DNA of 14,076 nt. Source: Glo-17 sp964637835 (GTDB lineage: Bacteria > Krumholzibacteriota > Krumholzibacteriia > LZORAL124-64-63). This document shows positions 1 through 9,700 of this stretch, piece after piece (within the stretch, counting starts at the first letter, position 1; every line of letters begins with the position of its first letter). A program made the position numbers and the translations under genes. A model generated the notes under the pieces. That model was not told the DNA's origin. It searched no databases and was given only the letters and a program-made list of their open reading frames with translations. Location: assembly GCA_964637835.1 (NCBI GenBank), contig CAZWYF010000073.1:1-14076 (forward strand), given 5' to 3'.

Positions 1-3000
1 CCCACCGCCCCCGCCGACCCCGCCGACCCCGCCGGCCCCGCCGGCCCGGCCGCCACCCGCCTGCGCGCCGAGCTGGATGTCCTGGCCGGCGACCTCGAGC
101 TGCAGATGGACATGGCCCACGACACCTTCCAGGGCGTCTTCCCCCTCGCCCGCTTCCTGGGCCGCACGCTCTTCCTCGACGCCGGGGCGGCGGGCGCCTA
201 CGAGTTCGTGGACGAGCCCGACGTGGTGGCCGTCTCGCGCGCCGCCGAGGAGATGGTCCAGGACATCCTGCTGCAGTACCGCAACCTGCCCCAGTACCCG
301 GCGGTCTTCACCAGCCGGCCGCCCGACGACGCCCTGGAGAACGAGGTCCGCTACATCTTCCAGCGCCAGACCCGCGTCTCGGTGCGTCCGCAGGCCGAGG
401 TGGCCGCCGCGCTGGACCCCGGGTCGTGGGACCGCTTCCAGGCCGGCGCCGTGGACTCCGCCATCGCCACCACGCTGATGGAAGCGTTCGGCGTCGACCG
501 CCTGCTCGCCGTCACGGTCAACCAGCTCGGTCCCATCGGGGACGACCACTTCGTGCGCCTCGACGCCGCCCTCCACGCCGCCGGCCACGCCCACCCCGAG
601 CTGTACCTCTCCCGCCGCGCGGTGAGCCACGACCGCCGCGGCGCCTTCCCGGCCATCCTGGTGGCCAACGCCGCGCTGCTGGTGCTGGCCGTGGTGCTCT
701 TCGCCGCCCTGGTGCGCCTGCGCACCTTCCGCTGGCCGGCGTGGTCGGTGCTGCTCGCCGCGCCGGTGGTGGGGTTCGTGATCGGGCGGGTGGCCCCGTG
801 GTTCGTGTTCTCGGCCACCAGCACCCTGCGGCCGGAGCCGGAGACGCTGGCCAAGCTGTCGTTCTGGTGGCCGGTGCTGGCGGGGATGGCCCTGGTCTGC
901 GGGCCCACGCTGCTGTACCGGATCGTCAGCCACCGGCTCGGCGCCCTGGTACCGGCGCTGGCCATGCGGCAGCGGGGCGCGGCCATGGCCGTGGCCATCG
1001 GCCTGGGCGCCTGCGCCTACCTCGCCGCCCCGCTGCTCATCTACCCCGAGCGCCAGGGCGCCCTGCTGCTGCTGGTCACGGTGCTCTGCGCCGGGCTGCT
1101 CAACGTGCTGCTCGGCCGCGCCCTCGACGCCGACGACAGCTCCGACGCCCGCCTGATCGGCATCCCCCTGCTGGTCTCCGCGCTGCTGGGTCCGGCGCTG
1201 ATGACCGCGCGCCTGGACCTGGTCACCGCCTGCCTGGGCCTGACGGCCATCCCCACCGCCGCGCTCTGGCTGCGCGAGCAGCGGGGCCGGCGCGCGAGCC
1301 GCGGCCGAGCCGCCGGCGGGGCACGGCCGGCCGCCGACGCCGCCGGCGCCACCGCCATCCCCGCCACGGCCGCCGAGCTGGCCGCCCGCTGCGACCACCC
1401 GCCGTTCCTGCGCACCGCCGCCCACGACCGCGCCGCCGCCGCCGCCCACGAGGCGGTGCGCACCGGCGGCGGCCAGCTCGCCCTGACCGGCGACCGCGGC
1501 GTGGGCAAGACCGCGGCGCTGGACGCCCTGGAGCGGGAGCTGGCGAACCCGGACGCCCACGCCGCGACGCCACCCGCGACCGGCGAGGCCGCCGACGCCA
1601 CGGTCGTCCCCGCCCTGGCGCCCGCCCCCCGCATCCTCCGCGGCGCCTGCCCCAACCCCGGCGACGAGGGCATCGCGCCGGCCTACGCCCCCTTCCAGCA
1701 GGCCATCAGCGCGGAGTTCGGCATCAACCTCATGGGCGACGCCGACACCCAGCTCGAGCTGCTCGACGCCGGCCTCGAGGAGCTGCTGGGCACGGTGGTC
1801 CCCCTGGCGGGCGTCCTCTTCCCGGCGGCCGAGTCGCGCCCGGCCGGCGGCTCGCGCGAGGAGATCCACCGCTGCGTGGCCGACGCCCTGGCCGCCCTCG
1901 CGCGCAAGACCCCCGTGGTGGTGATCCTGGACGACATCCAGTGGCTGGACCCCAGCAGCGGCGAGCTGCTCGCCCACCTCCTGGACCGCCGGCCGGCGGG
2001 CGTGACCTGGATCCTGGCCGGCCATGCGCCCACGTCCGCCCCCATCACCGCCGGCCCGGTGCACGACGCCGCCGAGGTGCTCGCCGACGCGGGCTTCGCC
2101 GGCACCGCGATCACCCTCGACAGCCTGGACGAGGCCGAGAAGCAGCACCTGCTCACTGCCGCCCTCGGCCTGGCGCCCGACACCGCCGGCCGCATCTGCG
2201 CGCAGCTCGCCCGCATGGGCAGCTTCGCCGCGCATGGCGAGCTGCACTGGCTGCTGGAGGTGGTCCGCGGCCTCGCCGAGCAGGACGCCCTGGTGCGCAC
2301 GCCGCGCGGCTGGGCCCTCGCCGACGCCCACGCCGACGGCCTGCCCGTCCCCGACGGCATGCGCCTGGCCGTGCGCGAGAAGCTGGCCGGCCTGCGGGCC
2401 GACCGCATCCTCATCGAGTGCGCCGCCTGCGTGGGCCTGCGCTTCCGGGCGAGCACCCTGGCGCAGATCGTCGAGCGGCCGCGCCTGCCCCTGCTCGAGC
2501 GGCTGCACGCCATGGAACAGGAGACCGGCCTGATCGAGGACGTCCGCGAGGAGGACGACATCTTCCGCTTCCGCTCCTCGTTCCTGCTGGACGTCGTGCG
2601 CACGGAGCTGCGCATCGGCGACCAGGGCCCCGGCGACCGCGACACGCCGCAGATCGTGCGCGAGTACCACGCCCAGGTGGCCCGGGCGCTGGAGCGGACC
2701 ATGGGCGAGGGGTCGTCCCTGATCTTCGAGGTGGCCAGCCACTACTACGCCGCCGGCCGCGGGCACCTCGACCAGGCGGTGGACGCCTCGCTGGCCGCGG
2801 CCCGGGCGGCCACCCGGGTCTTCGCCCACGCCGACGCCGAGCGCTACCTCGCGCGCGCCCGCGAGTGCGCCGCGCTCCAGGGCACCCTGGCACGGCGCGC
2901 GGCGGACTTCCTGGCCGTCGAGATGCACGCCGCCCACGTGCGCAACGAGGGCCCCCGCACCCTGGCGGTGGCCACGGCGACGGCCGCGCACCTGGACCGG

Positions 3001-4162
3001 CGCGGGGTCGCGCCCTCCGACGCCGCCACCCCGCCGTTCCTGCTCGCCGCCGCGCGCACCTTCTACGACGCCATCCGCCACGCCCACGACGGCGACCGCG
3101 ACCGCGACCGCTGGCGCCTGCTCTGCCAGCGCACCGCCGAGCAGGTCCTCACCCGGGACGACCTCGACCACCGCACCCGCGCCGAGGCCCTGCAGTTCAG
3201 CGGCCTGGCGCGGCCCTTCGCCGACCGCGCCGCGCGCGTCGCCCCGCAGCTCGCCGCCCTGGCCGCGCTCGGCGATCCCGACCCCGATCCCCACGACCCC
3301 GCCGGCCTCGCCCTCTACGCCCGCGTCCTCAATTCCCTGGCCGAGGACTACGCCCAGATGCCGGAGGTCTCCTGGCAGGAGGCCGAGGCTGCCTATTGCG
3401 ATAGCCTGACCATCAAGATGCGTCCGGACACGCTGGACCTGCCGGGCCAGGCCCGCTGCTGGGGCGGGCTGGGCCGCCTGCACCTCTTCCGGCGCGGCGA
3501 CCACGCCCGGGCGCGCCCCTGCTTCCAGCGCGACCTCGCCCTCGCCGAGACCACCGGCGACGTGGACGGCCAGGTGATGATGCACAGCCTGATCGGCCAG
3601 TGCGACCTGGCCCTCGGCGACCTCGACCGCGCGGCCGCGGCCTACCGCCGCTCCCTGGCGCTGGCCACCGGGCCGGTGCCGCGGGTGTTCGCGCTCACGG
3701 GGCTGCTCGCGGTCGCGGCGAAGGCGGGCGACGCCCATGCCACCGACCGCGCCGGCCGCGACCTGCACGCCGGNNNNNNNNNNNNNNNNNNNNNNNNNNN
3801 NNNNNNNNNNNNNNNNNNNNNNNNNNNNNNNNNNNNNNNNNNNNNNNNNNNNNNNNNNNNNNNNNNNNNNNNNCGGCGTGGCGGGCGGCGTGGCGGGCGG
3901 CCTGGACGGCGGCACGTTGCCGGATGCCTGCCGCGCGGCCGTGGCCGCGGTGCTCGCCGAGGTGGCGGCCGGACGCCCGTCGCCGGAGGCCTGGCCCTGG
4001 CTGGATGCGCTCGCGGCGCTCGCCGGCGGTGGCGATGGCGGTGGCCGTGGCGGTGGCGATACCGGCGGCCGTGACGAGGCTGAAGGTGACGGTGAAGATG
4101 CCGACCGCCGCGACGACACCGACGACGGGGCCCCCCGGGGGGCCCCCCGGGGGACCCCATGA
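1..4162 (+). CDS. Multi-pass membrane STAND/AAA_16-type ATPase with TPR-like repeats (5' partial, contains gap)
   Basis: The frame is open to the left edge. The first ATG (106) has no Shine-Dalgarno and follows in-frame coding, so the start lies outside. Counting from that ATG, residues 1-180 are a soluble segment, loosely like CsgG/TolB-N-type periplasmic domains. Residues 182-390 hold six or seven hydrophobic segments. A P-loop ATPase follows, with Walker A GDRGVGKT (462-469) and Walker B VVVILDDIQWLD (604-615), typical of the AAA_16 domain of LuxR- and adenylate-cyclase-like STAND proteins. The rest is Ala-rich paired helices resembling MalT-type TPRs. A 100-N gap (3774-3873) interrupts the gene. 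Beyond it the original frame turns into Arg/Gly nonsense, while another frame gives an acidic Gly/Asp-rich tail ending in TGA at 4160-4162. That stop overlaps the next ATG, so I treat it as the true end. It is probably a membrane signalling ATPase; its ligand and output are unknown. Confidence 0.8.
10..45 (+). repeat. 9-bp in-frame tandem repeat (Pro-Ala-Asp/Gly)
   Basis: Four consecutive 9-bp units of the form CCCGCCGRC encode PAD, PAD, PAG, PAG inside the first gene. This looks like a low-complexity linker ahead of the soluble N-terminal segment and is typical of replication-slippage sequence in GC-rich genomes. Confidence 0.7.
3774..3873. other. Assembly gap (100 N)
   Basis: Exactly 100 N, the conventional placeholder for a gap of unknown size. 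It lies inside the STAND-TPR gene, and the coding frame differs on its two sides, so its true length is probably not a multiple compatible with 100. Confidence 0.98.
4127..4153. repeat. Alternating G-run/C-run tract
   Basis: GGGG CCCCCC GGGGGG CCCCCC GGGGG sits at the very end of the STAND-TPR gene and runs to within six bases of the next start codon. It is self-complementary and would form a very stable hairpin. In frame it encodes GAPRGAPRG. A matching tract lies inside the MerR gene at 11331-11354. Confidence 0.85.
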
Positions 4163-5313
4163 CCGACCACCGCCCGCACGACGAGGACCCGCGCTCCGGG
4201 GACCGCTCCGGGGACCGCCCCGAGGACAGCCCTGCCGGGAGCCGCCCCAGGGCGGACCGCCCCGCGGCGGACCGCCCTGCCACCCGCCGCCCGCTCCGCC
4301 TGCCACGCCCGCTCCGCCTGCCACGCCCGCTCCGCCTGCCACGCCGCCTCCGCCCGCTGGCGGCCTGGCTGCTGGTGGTGCTGCTGGCCAGCTGGTACGT
4401 CACCTGGTGGAACCGGCCGGCCACCACCGGCCTGGGCGTGCGCGAACCGGGCGCGGGTGAACCGGCCACCACCGCGCCGGGACGCGCCGCACGGCCGGCC
4501 GCGGCGGACCCCGGCCCCTGGGTGATCGCCCACCGCGGCGGCGCCCTGCAGGCCCCCGAGAACACCCTCGCCGCCATCCGCATGGCCCTCGCGCAGGACG
4601 TCCACGGCATCGAGATCGACGTCCACCTCGCCGCCGACGGCGTGGTGGTCCTCATGCACGACGCCACCGTGGACCGCACCACCGACGGCACCGGCCCGGT
4701 CAGCGACCACACCGCCGCGGAGTTGGCCGCCCTCGACGCCGGCGGCTGGTTCGGGGCGGAGTTCGCCGGCGAGCCCGTGCCCACGCTGGCGCAGGTGCTC
4801 GGCCTGGTGGCCGGGCAGGTGGAGCTGTGCATCGAGGTCAAGGGCGGCGAGGAGCAGCAGCCGGGGATCACGGCGGCGGTGGTGGCCGAGGTGGTGGCGC
4901 GGCGGGCGGCGTCATGGTGCTGGATCGGCAGCTTCCACGAGTCGGTGCTGGAAGAGGCCGTCGCGCTGAGCACCGATCAGGCCCCCGACCTGCGCCTGGT
5001 CAAGATCGCCGTGGGCCAGGTGACGGGCCTGCCCCTGGCGGTGGACCATGGCCCGCGCCCGGGCTGGCTGCCCTTCGGCCAGCCGGTCACCGCGGTGTCG
5101 GTGAACCACCGCCTGCTCACCGGCCCGGAGGCCGACCGCCTCCACCGCCAGGACCTGCAGGTCTGGGCCTGGACCGTGAACCAGGCCGACGACATCGCCC
5201 GCGCCCTCGAGCGCGGCGCCGACGCCGTGGTCACCGACACGCCGCCGCTGGCGCACGAGGTGATCGCCACGCGACGGGCGCGGCAGGCCCCGGAGGAGCG
5301 CCAGGCCCCGTAA
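4159..5313 (+). CDS. Membrane-anchored glycerophosphodiester phosphodiesterase (GDPD family)
   Basis: 384 residues. GDPD enzymes hydrolyse glycerophosphodiesters to glycerol-3-phosphate and an alcohol, using a metal in a TIM barrel. The catalytic domain starts near residue 121 with the family signatures HRGG (125-128), ENT (134-136), EIDV (152-155), HD (167-168) and the metal-ligand-like EVK (226-228); a late AWTVN motif is also present. Residues 1-66 are a hydrophilic Asp/Arg/Pro-rich tail ending in three PLRLPR repeats. One hydrophobic segment (about 67-84) follows. The strongly basic side before it predicts an N-in topology with the enzyme domain outside the cytoplasmic membrane. The ATG overlaps the previous stop (ATGA), indicating translational coupling to the STAND-TPR gene. 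The family call is secure; the substrate and the link to its partner are unknown. Confidence 0.92.
   Translation: MTDHRPHDEDPRSGDRSGDRPEDSPAGSRPRADRPAADRPATRRPLRLPRPLRLPRPLRLPRRLRPLAAWLLVVLLASWYVTWWNRPATTGLGVREPGAGEPATTAPGRAARPAAADPGPWVIAHRGGALQAPENTLAAIRMALAQDVHGIEIDVHLAADGVVVLMHDATVDRTTDGTGPVSDHTAAELAALDAGGWFGAEFAGEPVPTLAQVLGLVAGQVELCIEVKGGEEQQPGITAAVVAEVVARRAASWCWIGSFHESVLEEAVALSTDQAPDLRLVKIAVGQVTGLPLAVDHGPRPGWLPFGQPVTAVSVNHRLLTGPEADRLHRQDLQVWAWTVNQADDIARALERGADAVVTDTPPLAHEVIATRRARQAPEERQAP
4291..4344 (+). repeat. 18-bp tandem repeat, three copies, coding PLRLPR
   Basis: Three perfect copies of CCGCTCCGCCTGCCACGC lie in frame and encode the basic hexapeptide PLRLPR just before the membrane segment of the GDPD protein. 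Because the unit is a multiple of three, copy-number change would keep the frame and alter only the length of the basic juxtamembrane stretch. Confidence 0.9.
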
Positions 5314-5314
5314 G

Positions 5315-5422
5315 CGTGGCAGCCCTCGCCCGCGTGGCAGCCCTCGCCCGCGCGTCAGCCCTCGCCCGCATGGCAGCCCTCGCCCGCGCGTCAGCCCTCG
5401 CCCGCGTGGCAGCCCTCCTCCG
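5315..5422. repeat. 18-bp tandem repeat, six copies
   Basis: Six consecutive 18-bp units begin two bases after the GDPD stop. The consensus is CGTGGCAGCCCTCGCCCG; the third and fifth units read CGCGTCAGCC and the sixth ends CTCCTCCG. There are no spacers, so it is not a CRISPR array. One plus-strand frame remains open through it, giving an Ala-Leu-Ala-Arg-like hexapeptide repeat, but that frame has no credible start. It fills most of the region between the GDPD gene and the next promoter. Confidence 0.9.
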
Positions 5423-5449
5423 CACGCCAGACCGTGCGAGAATGCCCCG

Positions 5450-5497
5450 AAGCATGCCTCGATGCTTGACCATTCACGCCGTGAATGATTATCATTC
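5450..5497. promoter_or_regulatory. Cluster of three small palindromes over the ATPase promoter
   Basis: Three dyads follow one another: AAGCAT/ATGCTT (5450-5455 and 5462-5467), ATTCACG-C-CGTGAAT (5472-5486) and GAATGAT-T-ATCATTC (5483-5497). The last two share four bases and have perfect 7-bp arms around a single central base. The core AATGATTATCATT resembles a Fur-type operator, but the outer bases deviate. The position over the promoter spacer and -10 suggests repressor binding. Confidence 0.6.
5466..5495 (+). promoter_or_regulatory. Probable sigma70-like promoter giving a leaderless transcript
   Basis: TTGACC (5466-5471), an 18-bp spacer and TATCAT (5490-5495) match the -35 and -10 consensus 5/6 each. 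Transcription would start about seven bases later, at or next to the ATG at 5503. That would explain why no Shine-Dalgarno is visible before either candidate start. Confidence 0.5.
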
Positions 5498-5502
5498 AAG
5501 CC

Positions 5503-6726
5503 ATGAAAGAACGCCCCGTACCCCGCCACGTCACCCGGAGCCTCGGTGAGCGCCTGCGCGCCATGCCCGCCGTGGTGGTGACCGGCGCTCGCCAGACCGG
5601 CAAGAGCACCCTGGTGCGGGATCTCACCGCTGGCGAGCGGCGCTACCACTCGCTCGACGACCTGGATGTCATCGACGCGGCACGCCGTGACCCCGACGTC
5701 CTGGTGGGCGGGACCCAGCCGGTCACCCTCGACGAGGTCCAGCGTGAACCGGACCTGCTGCACTCGGTGAAGCTGGCCATCGACCAGCAGCGCGAACCGG
5801 GCCGGTTCCTGCTCACCGGATCGGCCAACCTGCTGCTGATGGGCCGGGTCTCGGAGTCGCTGGCCGGCCGGGCCAGCTACCTGACGCTCTGGCCGATGAC
5901 CCGCCGCGAGCAGGCGGGACTCGGTCGTTGCGGTGTCTGGGAAGAACTGTGGACGACCGCCGAGGAGGACTGGCCCGCCCTGATCGCCGCCCAGTCCGAC
6001 GAATCCCAAGACTGGCGCGCACTGGCCCTCCGTGGCGGATTCCCCACGCCGGCGGTCCACATGCACGACCCACGCGACCGGCAGATCTGGTTCGACGGCT
6101 ACGTGCGCACCTACCTCGAGCGTGATCTGCAGGAACTCTCGGCGATCGCGGCGCTGCCCGACTTCCGCCGTCTGATGCGCGCGGTCTGCCTGCGGCTCGG
6201 GCAACTGGTCAACCAGACCGAGCTGGGCCGCGACATCTCCCTGCCGCAACCGACGGTCCACCGCTACCTGAACCTGCTGGAGACCTCGTACCTGCTGGTC
6301 CGGCTACCCGCGTATGCGGTCAATCGCACCAAGCGGCTGATCAAGTCGCCCAGGCTGTACTGGGGAGACACGGGCGTCGCCCTGCACCTGGCCGGCACCG
6401 ACCAGCCCGCCGGTTCCCACCTGGAGAACCTGGTCCTGCTCGACCTGCTGGTCTGGCGCGACGCGCGCCTGGACCGCGCGGACGTCTACCACTGGCGCAC
6501 GACCACCGGTGAGGAGGTGGACCTCGTGATCGAGGCGGACGACCGCCTGCTGCCCATCGAGATCAAGGCGTCCTCGCGGCCGCGCCTCGCCGATGCCGCT
6601 CACCTGCGCAGGTTCCGCGAGGAGTATGGCGACCGGGCCCGCGCCGGATTGCTCCTGCACACCGGCGACCAGACCGCGTGGCTCGCGCCCGGCGTGCTGG
6701 CGGCGCCATGGTGGCGGGTGCTGTGA
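5503..6726 (+). CDS. AAA_14 / DUF4143 family ATPase
   Basis: 407 residues from the ATG at 5503. An upstream in-frame ATG at 5485 overlaps the predicted -10 element and is rejected. Walker A is GARQTGKST (28-36) and the Walker B-like motif is VTLDEVQ (74-80), followed by the sensor-like LLTGSANLLL. A winged-helix-like segment lies near 232-270. The C-terminal part has E308, D340 and E353-x-K355 in a pattern like PD-(D/E)xK nucleases, as is usual for DUF4143. These proteins are widespread single-gene ATPases of unknown physiological role, often found in variable genome regions. The length matches the family. The gene is flanked by the 18-bp repeat array and a convergent gene, appears to have its own promoter with palindromes, and may be a mobile or self-regulated cassette. 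Family assignment is strong; function is unknown. Confidence 0.92.
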   Translation: MKERPVPRHVTRSLGERLRAMPAVVVTGARQTGKSTLVRDLTAGERRYHSLDDLDVIDAARRDPDVLVGGTQPVTLDEVQREPDLLHSVKLAIDQQREPGRFLLTGSANLLLMGRVSESLAGRASYLTLWPMTRREQAGLGRCGVWEELWTTAEEDWPALIAAQSDESQDWRALALRGGFPTPAVHMHDPRDRQIWFDGYVRTYLERDLQELSAIAALPDFRRLMRAVCLRLGQLVNQTELGRDISLPQPTVHRYLNLLETSYLLVRLPAYAVNRTKRLIKSPRLYWGDTGVALHLAGTDQPAGSHLENLVLLDLLVWRDARLDRADVYHWRTTTGEEVDLVIEADDRLLPIEIKASSRPRLADAAHLRRFREEYGDRARAGLLLHTGDQTAWLAPGVLAAPWWRVL

Positions 6727-6727
6727 G

Positions 6728-9700
6728 CTAGCCGCCCCCACTCGCCAGCTTCCGCAGGTCGCCGTCCACCACGTGTTGCAGCAGCCGCGTGAACGACGCG
6801 CGCACCCAGCTCTCGGCGCTGTCGTGGGTGAACATGCTCAGCAGGTGCTGGCGCAGGCCCTCGCGCAGGTTGCCGTACTGGTTCAGGAGCTGGATGCTGC
6901 CGTCGGCGAAGGACCACCGCGCCACCAGCCGGTGGTACTCCGCGGCCAGGGTCACGCCCTCGCCGCCGCCGAGGATCTCGCTCGGTCGCGAGCGCGCGTT
7001 GGCCACGGCGTTCATGGTGGAGCTGTCCAGGGCCTCGGACTCCTGCACCCACGCCTCCACCGCCGACGGGTAGCCCATGGAGAGGATGGCCAGCGACTCC
7101 AGCAGCCACTGGCGGACCTGCGCCGCGTCCAGGCCCAGGCGGTCGGCCGTGGCGGCGGGATGGTCCAGGCCCTCGTCGGCCAGCGACTTGAGGAAGTGCT
7201 TGTAGAGCAGGAAGTCGCGGGAGAAGGAGTTCAGGGCCACCGGCGCGACCTTGTACCAGGCGCGGATCAGCTCGGGCATGCCGTGCCGCTCGGCCGCGCG
7301 CAGCAGGGGGCGGAGCATGGTGTCGGTGAGGTCGTCCCCCATCAGGACGCAGGACTCGGCGATGATGCCGCAGAGGACGTTGGGCGCGCCCTTGAAGACC
7401 TCGCCGATCAGGAGCATGCCGGGGTCCTCGTCCAGCAGCGTCTGCCAGTGGCGCAGGACCGACCCGTAGATGGGGCGCAGGCGCTCGCGGCCCAGGGCGC
7501 GGATGTGCACCATGGTGCCGAAGTTCTTGCCGCTGATCACCGAGTAGCGGGTGCCGCGGCCGCGCGCGTGGAACTCGCCGGCCATGGTGAACAGCTCGCT
7601 GTAGATGGGCTCGACCACCTCCGGCTCGGTGCCGATGCGGATGCTGCAGGCCAGGATGCCCAGCCAGGAGAGCACGCTGGCGGCGCCGGATTCGCGGGCG
7701 GCGGGGTCGGGCGACTCCGGGCCCATGTCGCGCTGGTAGGCGGGGATCTGCGCCAGGGCCGGGTTCTGCGGCAGCCAGGCGTCCAGCACGTTGCGGATGG
7801 CCTCCTCCTCGCGCGCGGAGAAGGCGCGGCCGCCGCCGGCGGTGAAGAGCACGCCGTCGCGCTCGAGCATGCCCGCCAGCGAGCGCGTGCCCTGGCTGAT
7901 GATCAGCTTCCTGAGGCCCGCCGACATGCCGCGCTGCAGCGGGTTCTTGCGACCGAGCCAGAGCTGGTCGGCGAGCAGGCGCTGCCACAGGTCGGTGATC
8001 CAGGCGATGGTGGCGGGGTCGTTGTTGCGCACGCCCAGCAGTCGCAACGACACCTCCGCCAGCGTCACCATGGCGTCGGTCTGCTTGCGCGCCAGGTTCA
8101 CCGGGGTGACGCGGTCCACCAGCGTGGCCATGAGGCGCTGCGCGCGATCCTGCATCGCATCGCGGCGGCCGATGGCGTGGAGGGCGTGGCCGCGGGCCTC
8201 GAGGATGGCCGGCGACTCGGCGGGCACCACCGCGAGGATGGCGAGGTCGCCCAGGTCTCCCAGGTCGGGAGCGACGCGCAGGGCCAGGGCGTGGGCGGCG
8301 GGGTCGGCGCCGGCGGCGACCATGCGCTCGATGAGCGCGCGGGCCCGCGCGTCCTCGCCGCGGCGCACGAGGATGAGCAGGCAGGAGGCGGCCGCGTCCT
8401 GGTCCTGCGCGCGGGGAGAGGCGGCGAGGTCGAGCACCAGCTGGTCGCGCTTCTGTTGCTCGGCCTGCGGCTGGCGCGGCGTGATCTCGTGGTCGTCCTC
8501 GTCCAGGGGGCGGTAGGAGCCGAGGATGGTCTGGCAGAGGGCGGACTGGAAGATGGCGCGGCCGGAGCGGGCGGCGTGGTCGATGAGCGGCTGGACCACG
8601 TCCAGGCGCGTGAGGTCCGCCGAGGTGCGCACCAGCCACAGGCCCAGGCGGTACTCGAGGTAGCGGTCGTAGACGAAGCGGATGACGCGGTCGTCGTCGT
8701 CGGCCGCCTCCACCAGGAAGCCCTCGTCGCGGACGCGGTCGTAGGTGATGCGCCAGTCCTGCTGCGCGACGTCGAGGTCGAGGCAGCCGCACTCCGGGCA
8801 GCTCATGGGCCTGGGGCCCAGGATCACGTGGCCACTGGTGCGGCAGACGTGCCGCGCGTCGCCCGAGGAGACCACCGGGTCCTCGTAGACCAGGGCCTCG
8901 AGGGCGGGGCTGTCGGCGGTGTAGGCCTTGGGCAGCTGGTCCACCCCGCGGCGCCACATCACCGCCACCAGCTCCTCGAGCAGCGCCACGTCGCGCTGCG
9001 GGTGGAGCTTGCGCTCGCGCTCGTAGTTGTGGAAGAGCGCCTGGATGTCCGGATCGCGCGGGATGGCGGCGTCGTGGTACGCCTGGGCGGCCAGGCGCAG
9101 CAGCAGCGGGTCGCGCAGCAGGCGGCGGGCCTCCGGAGAGAGGTCGTCATGCGCGGTGGTGAGGTGGAAGGCCTCCTGGTACCGCGGGTAGGCGGCCGCG
9201 AGCTCGGCGGGGTCGAACTGGCCGAGCACGGGCTCCTTGCCGCCGGGCCGGCAGAGCAGCTCCTCGTCGAAGACCAGGTTCTGGGTGGTGGTCTGCCAGG
9301 CCACGGTGCGGCAGGTGGTGACCACGCGCAGGCCGGGCGCGCGGGTGACCAGCTGCAGGATCTCCTGCAGCAGCGCGCGGGGCCGGGCGTACTCGTTGAG
9401 CCCGTCGAGGAAGAGGATCACCCGGCGGTCGGGGTGCTCGCGCAGGTGCGCCACCAGGGCGGCGAGGGCGCCGGTCTGGTGGAAGCGGTCGTCGAACTGG
9501 GCCTCCAGGCCGCCGCTGCCGATGGTGCTGCACTCGAGGAAGAGGGCGCCCTGGCTCTCGGCGTCGGGCCGCGCCTCGGGGCTGCCGCGCAGGGCGCACA
9601 GCAGGTTGGTCTTGCCGTGGCCGGAGTCGCCGATCACCGCGAGCAACGGGGCGTCGCCGGCCAGGAACCGCGCGAAGACGCCGTCGGGTCCCTGGAAGGA

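Noticed and set aside
106..108. ATG at 106 as the start of the first gene
   Set aside because: No Shine-Dalgarno precedes it and the same frame is open and gene-like to the window edge, so the start lies upstream.
426..3404. Long overlapping plus-strand frame inside the STAND-TPR gene
   Set aside because: Its Arg/Pro/Gly-dominated translation has no motifs, while the other frame contains intact Walker A and B motifs and membrane segments.
5315..5422. CRISPR array
   Set aside because: The units are contiguous 18-bp repeats with no spacers and there are no cas genes nearby.
4912..6261. Minus-strand open frame spanning the GDPD end, the 18-bp repeats and the ATPase start
   Set aside because: It is antisense to two genes with well-recognised family motifs, and the repeat portion reads only as Arg/Gly-rich units.
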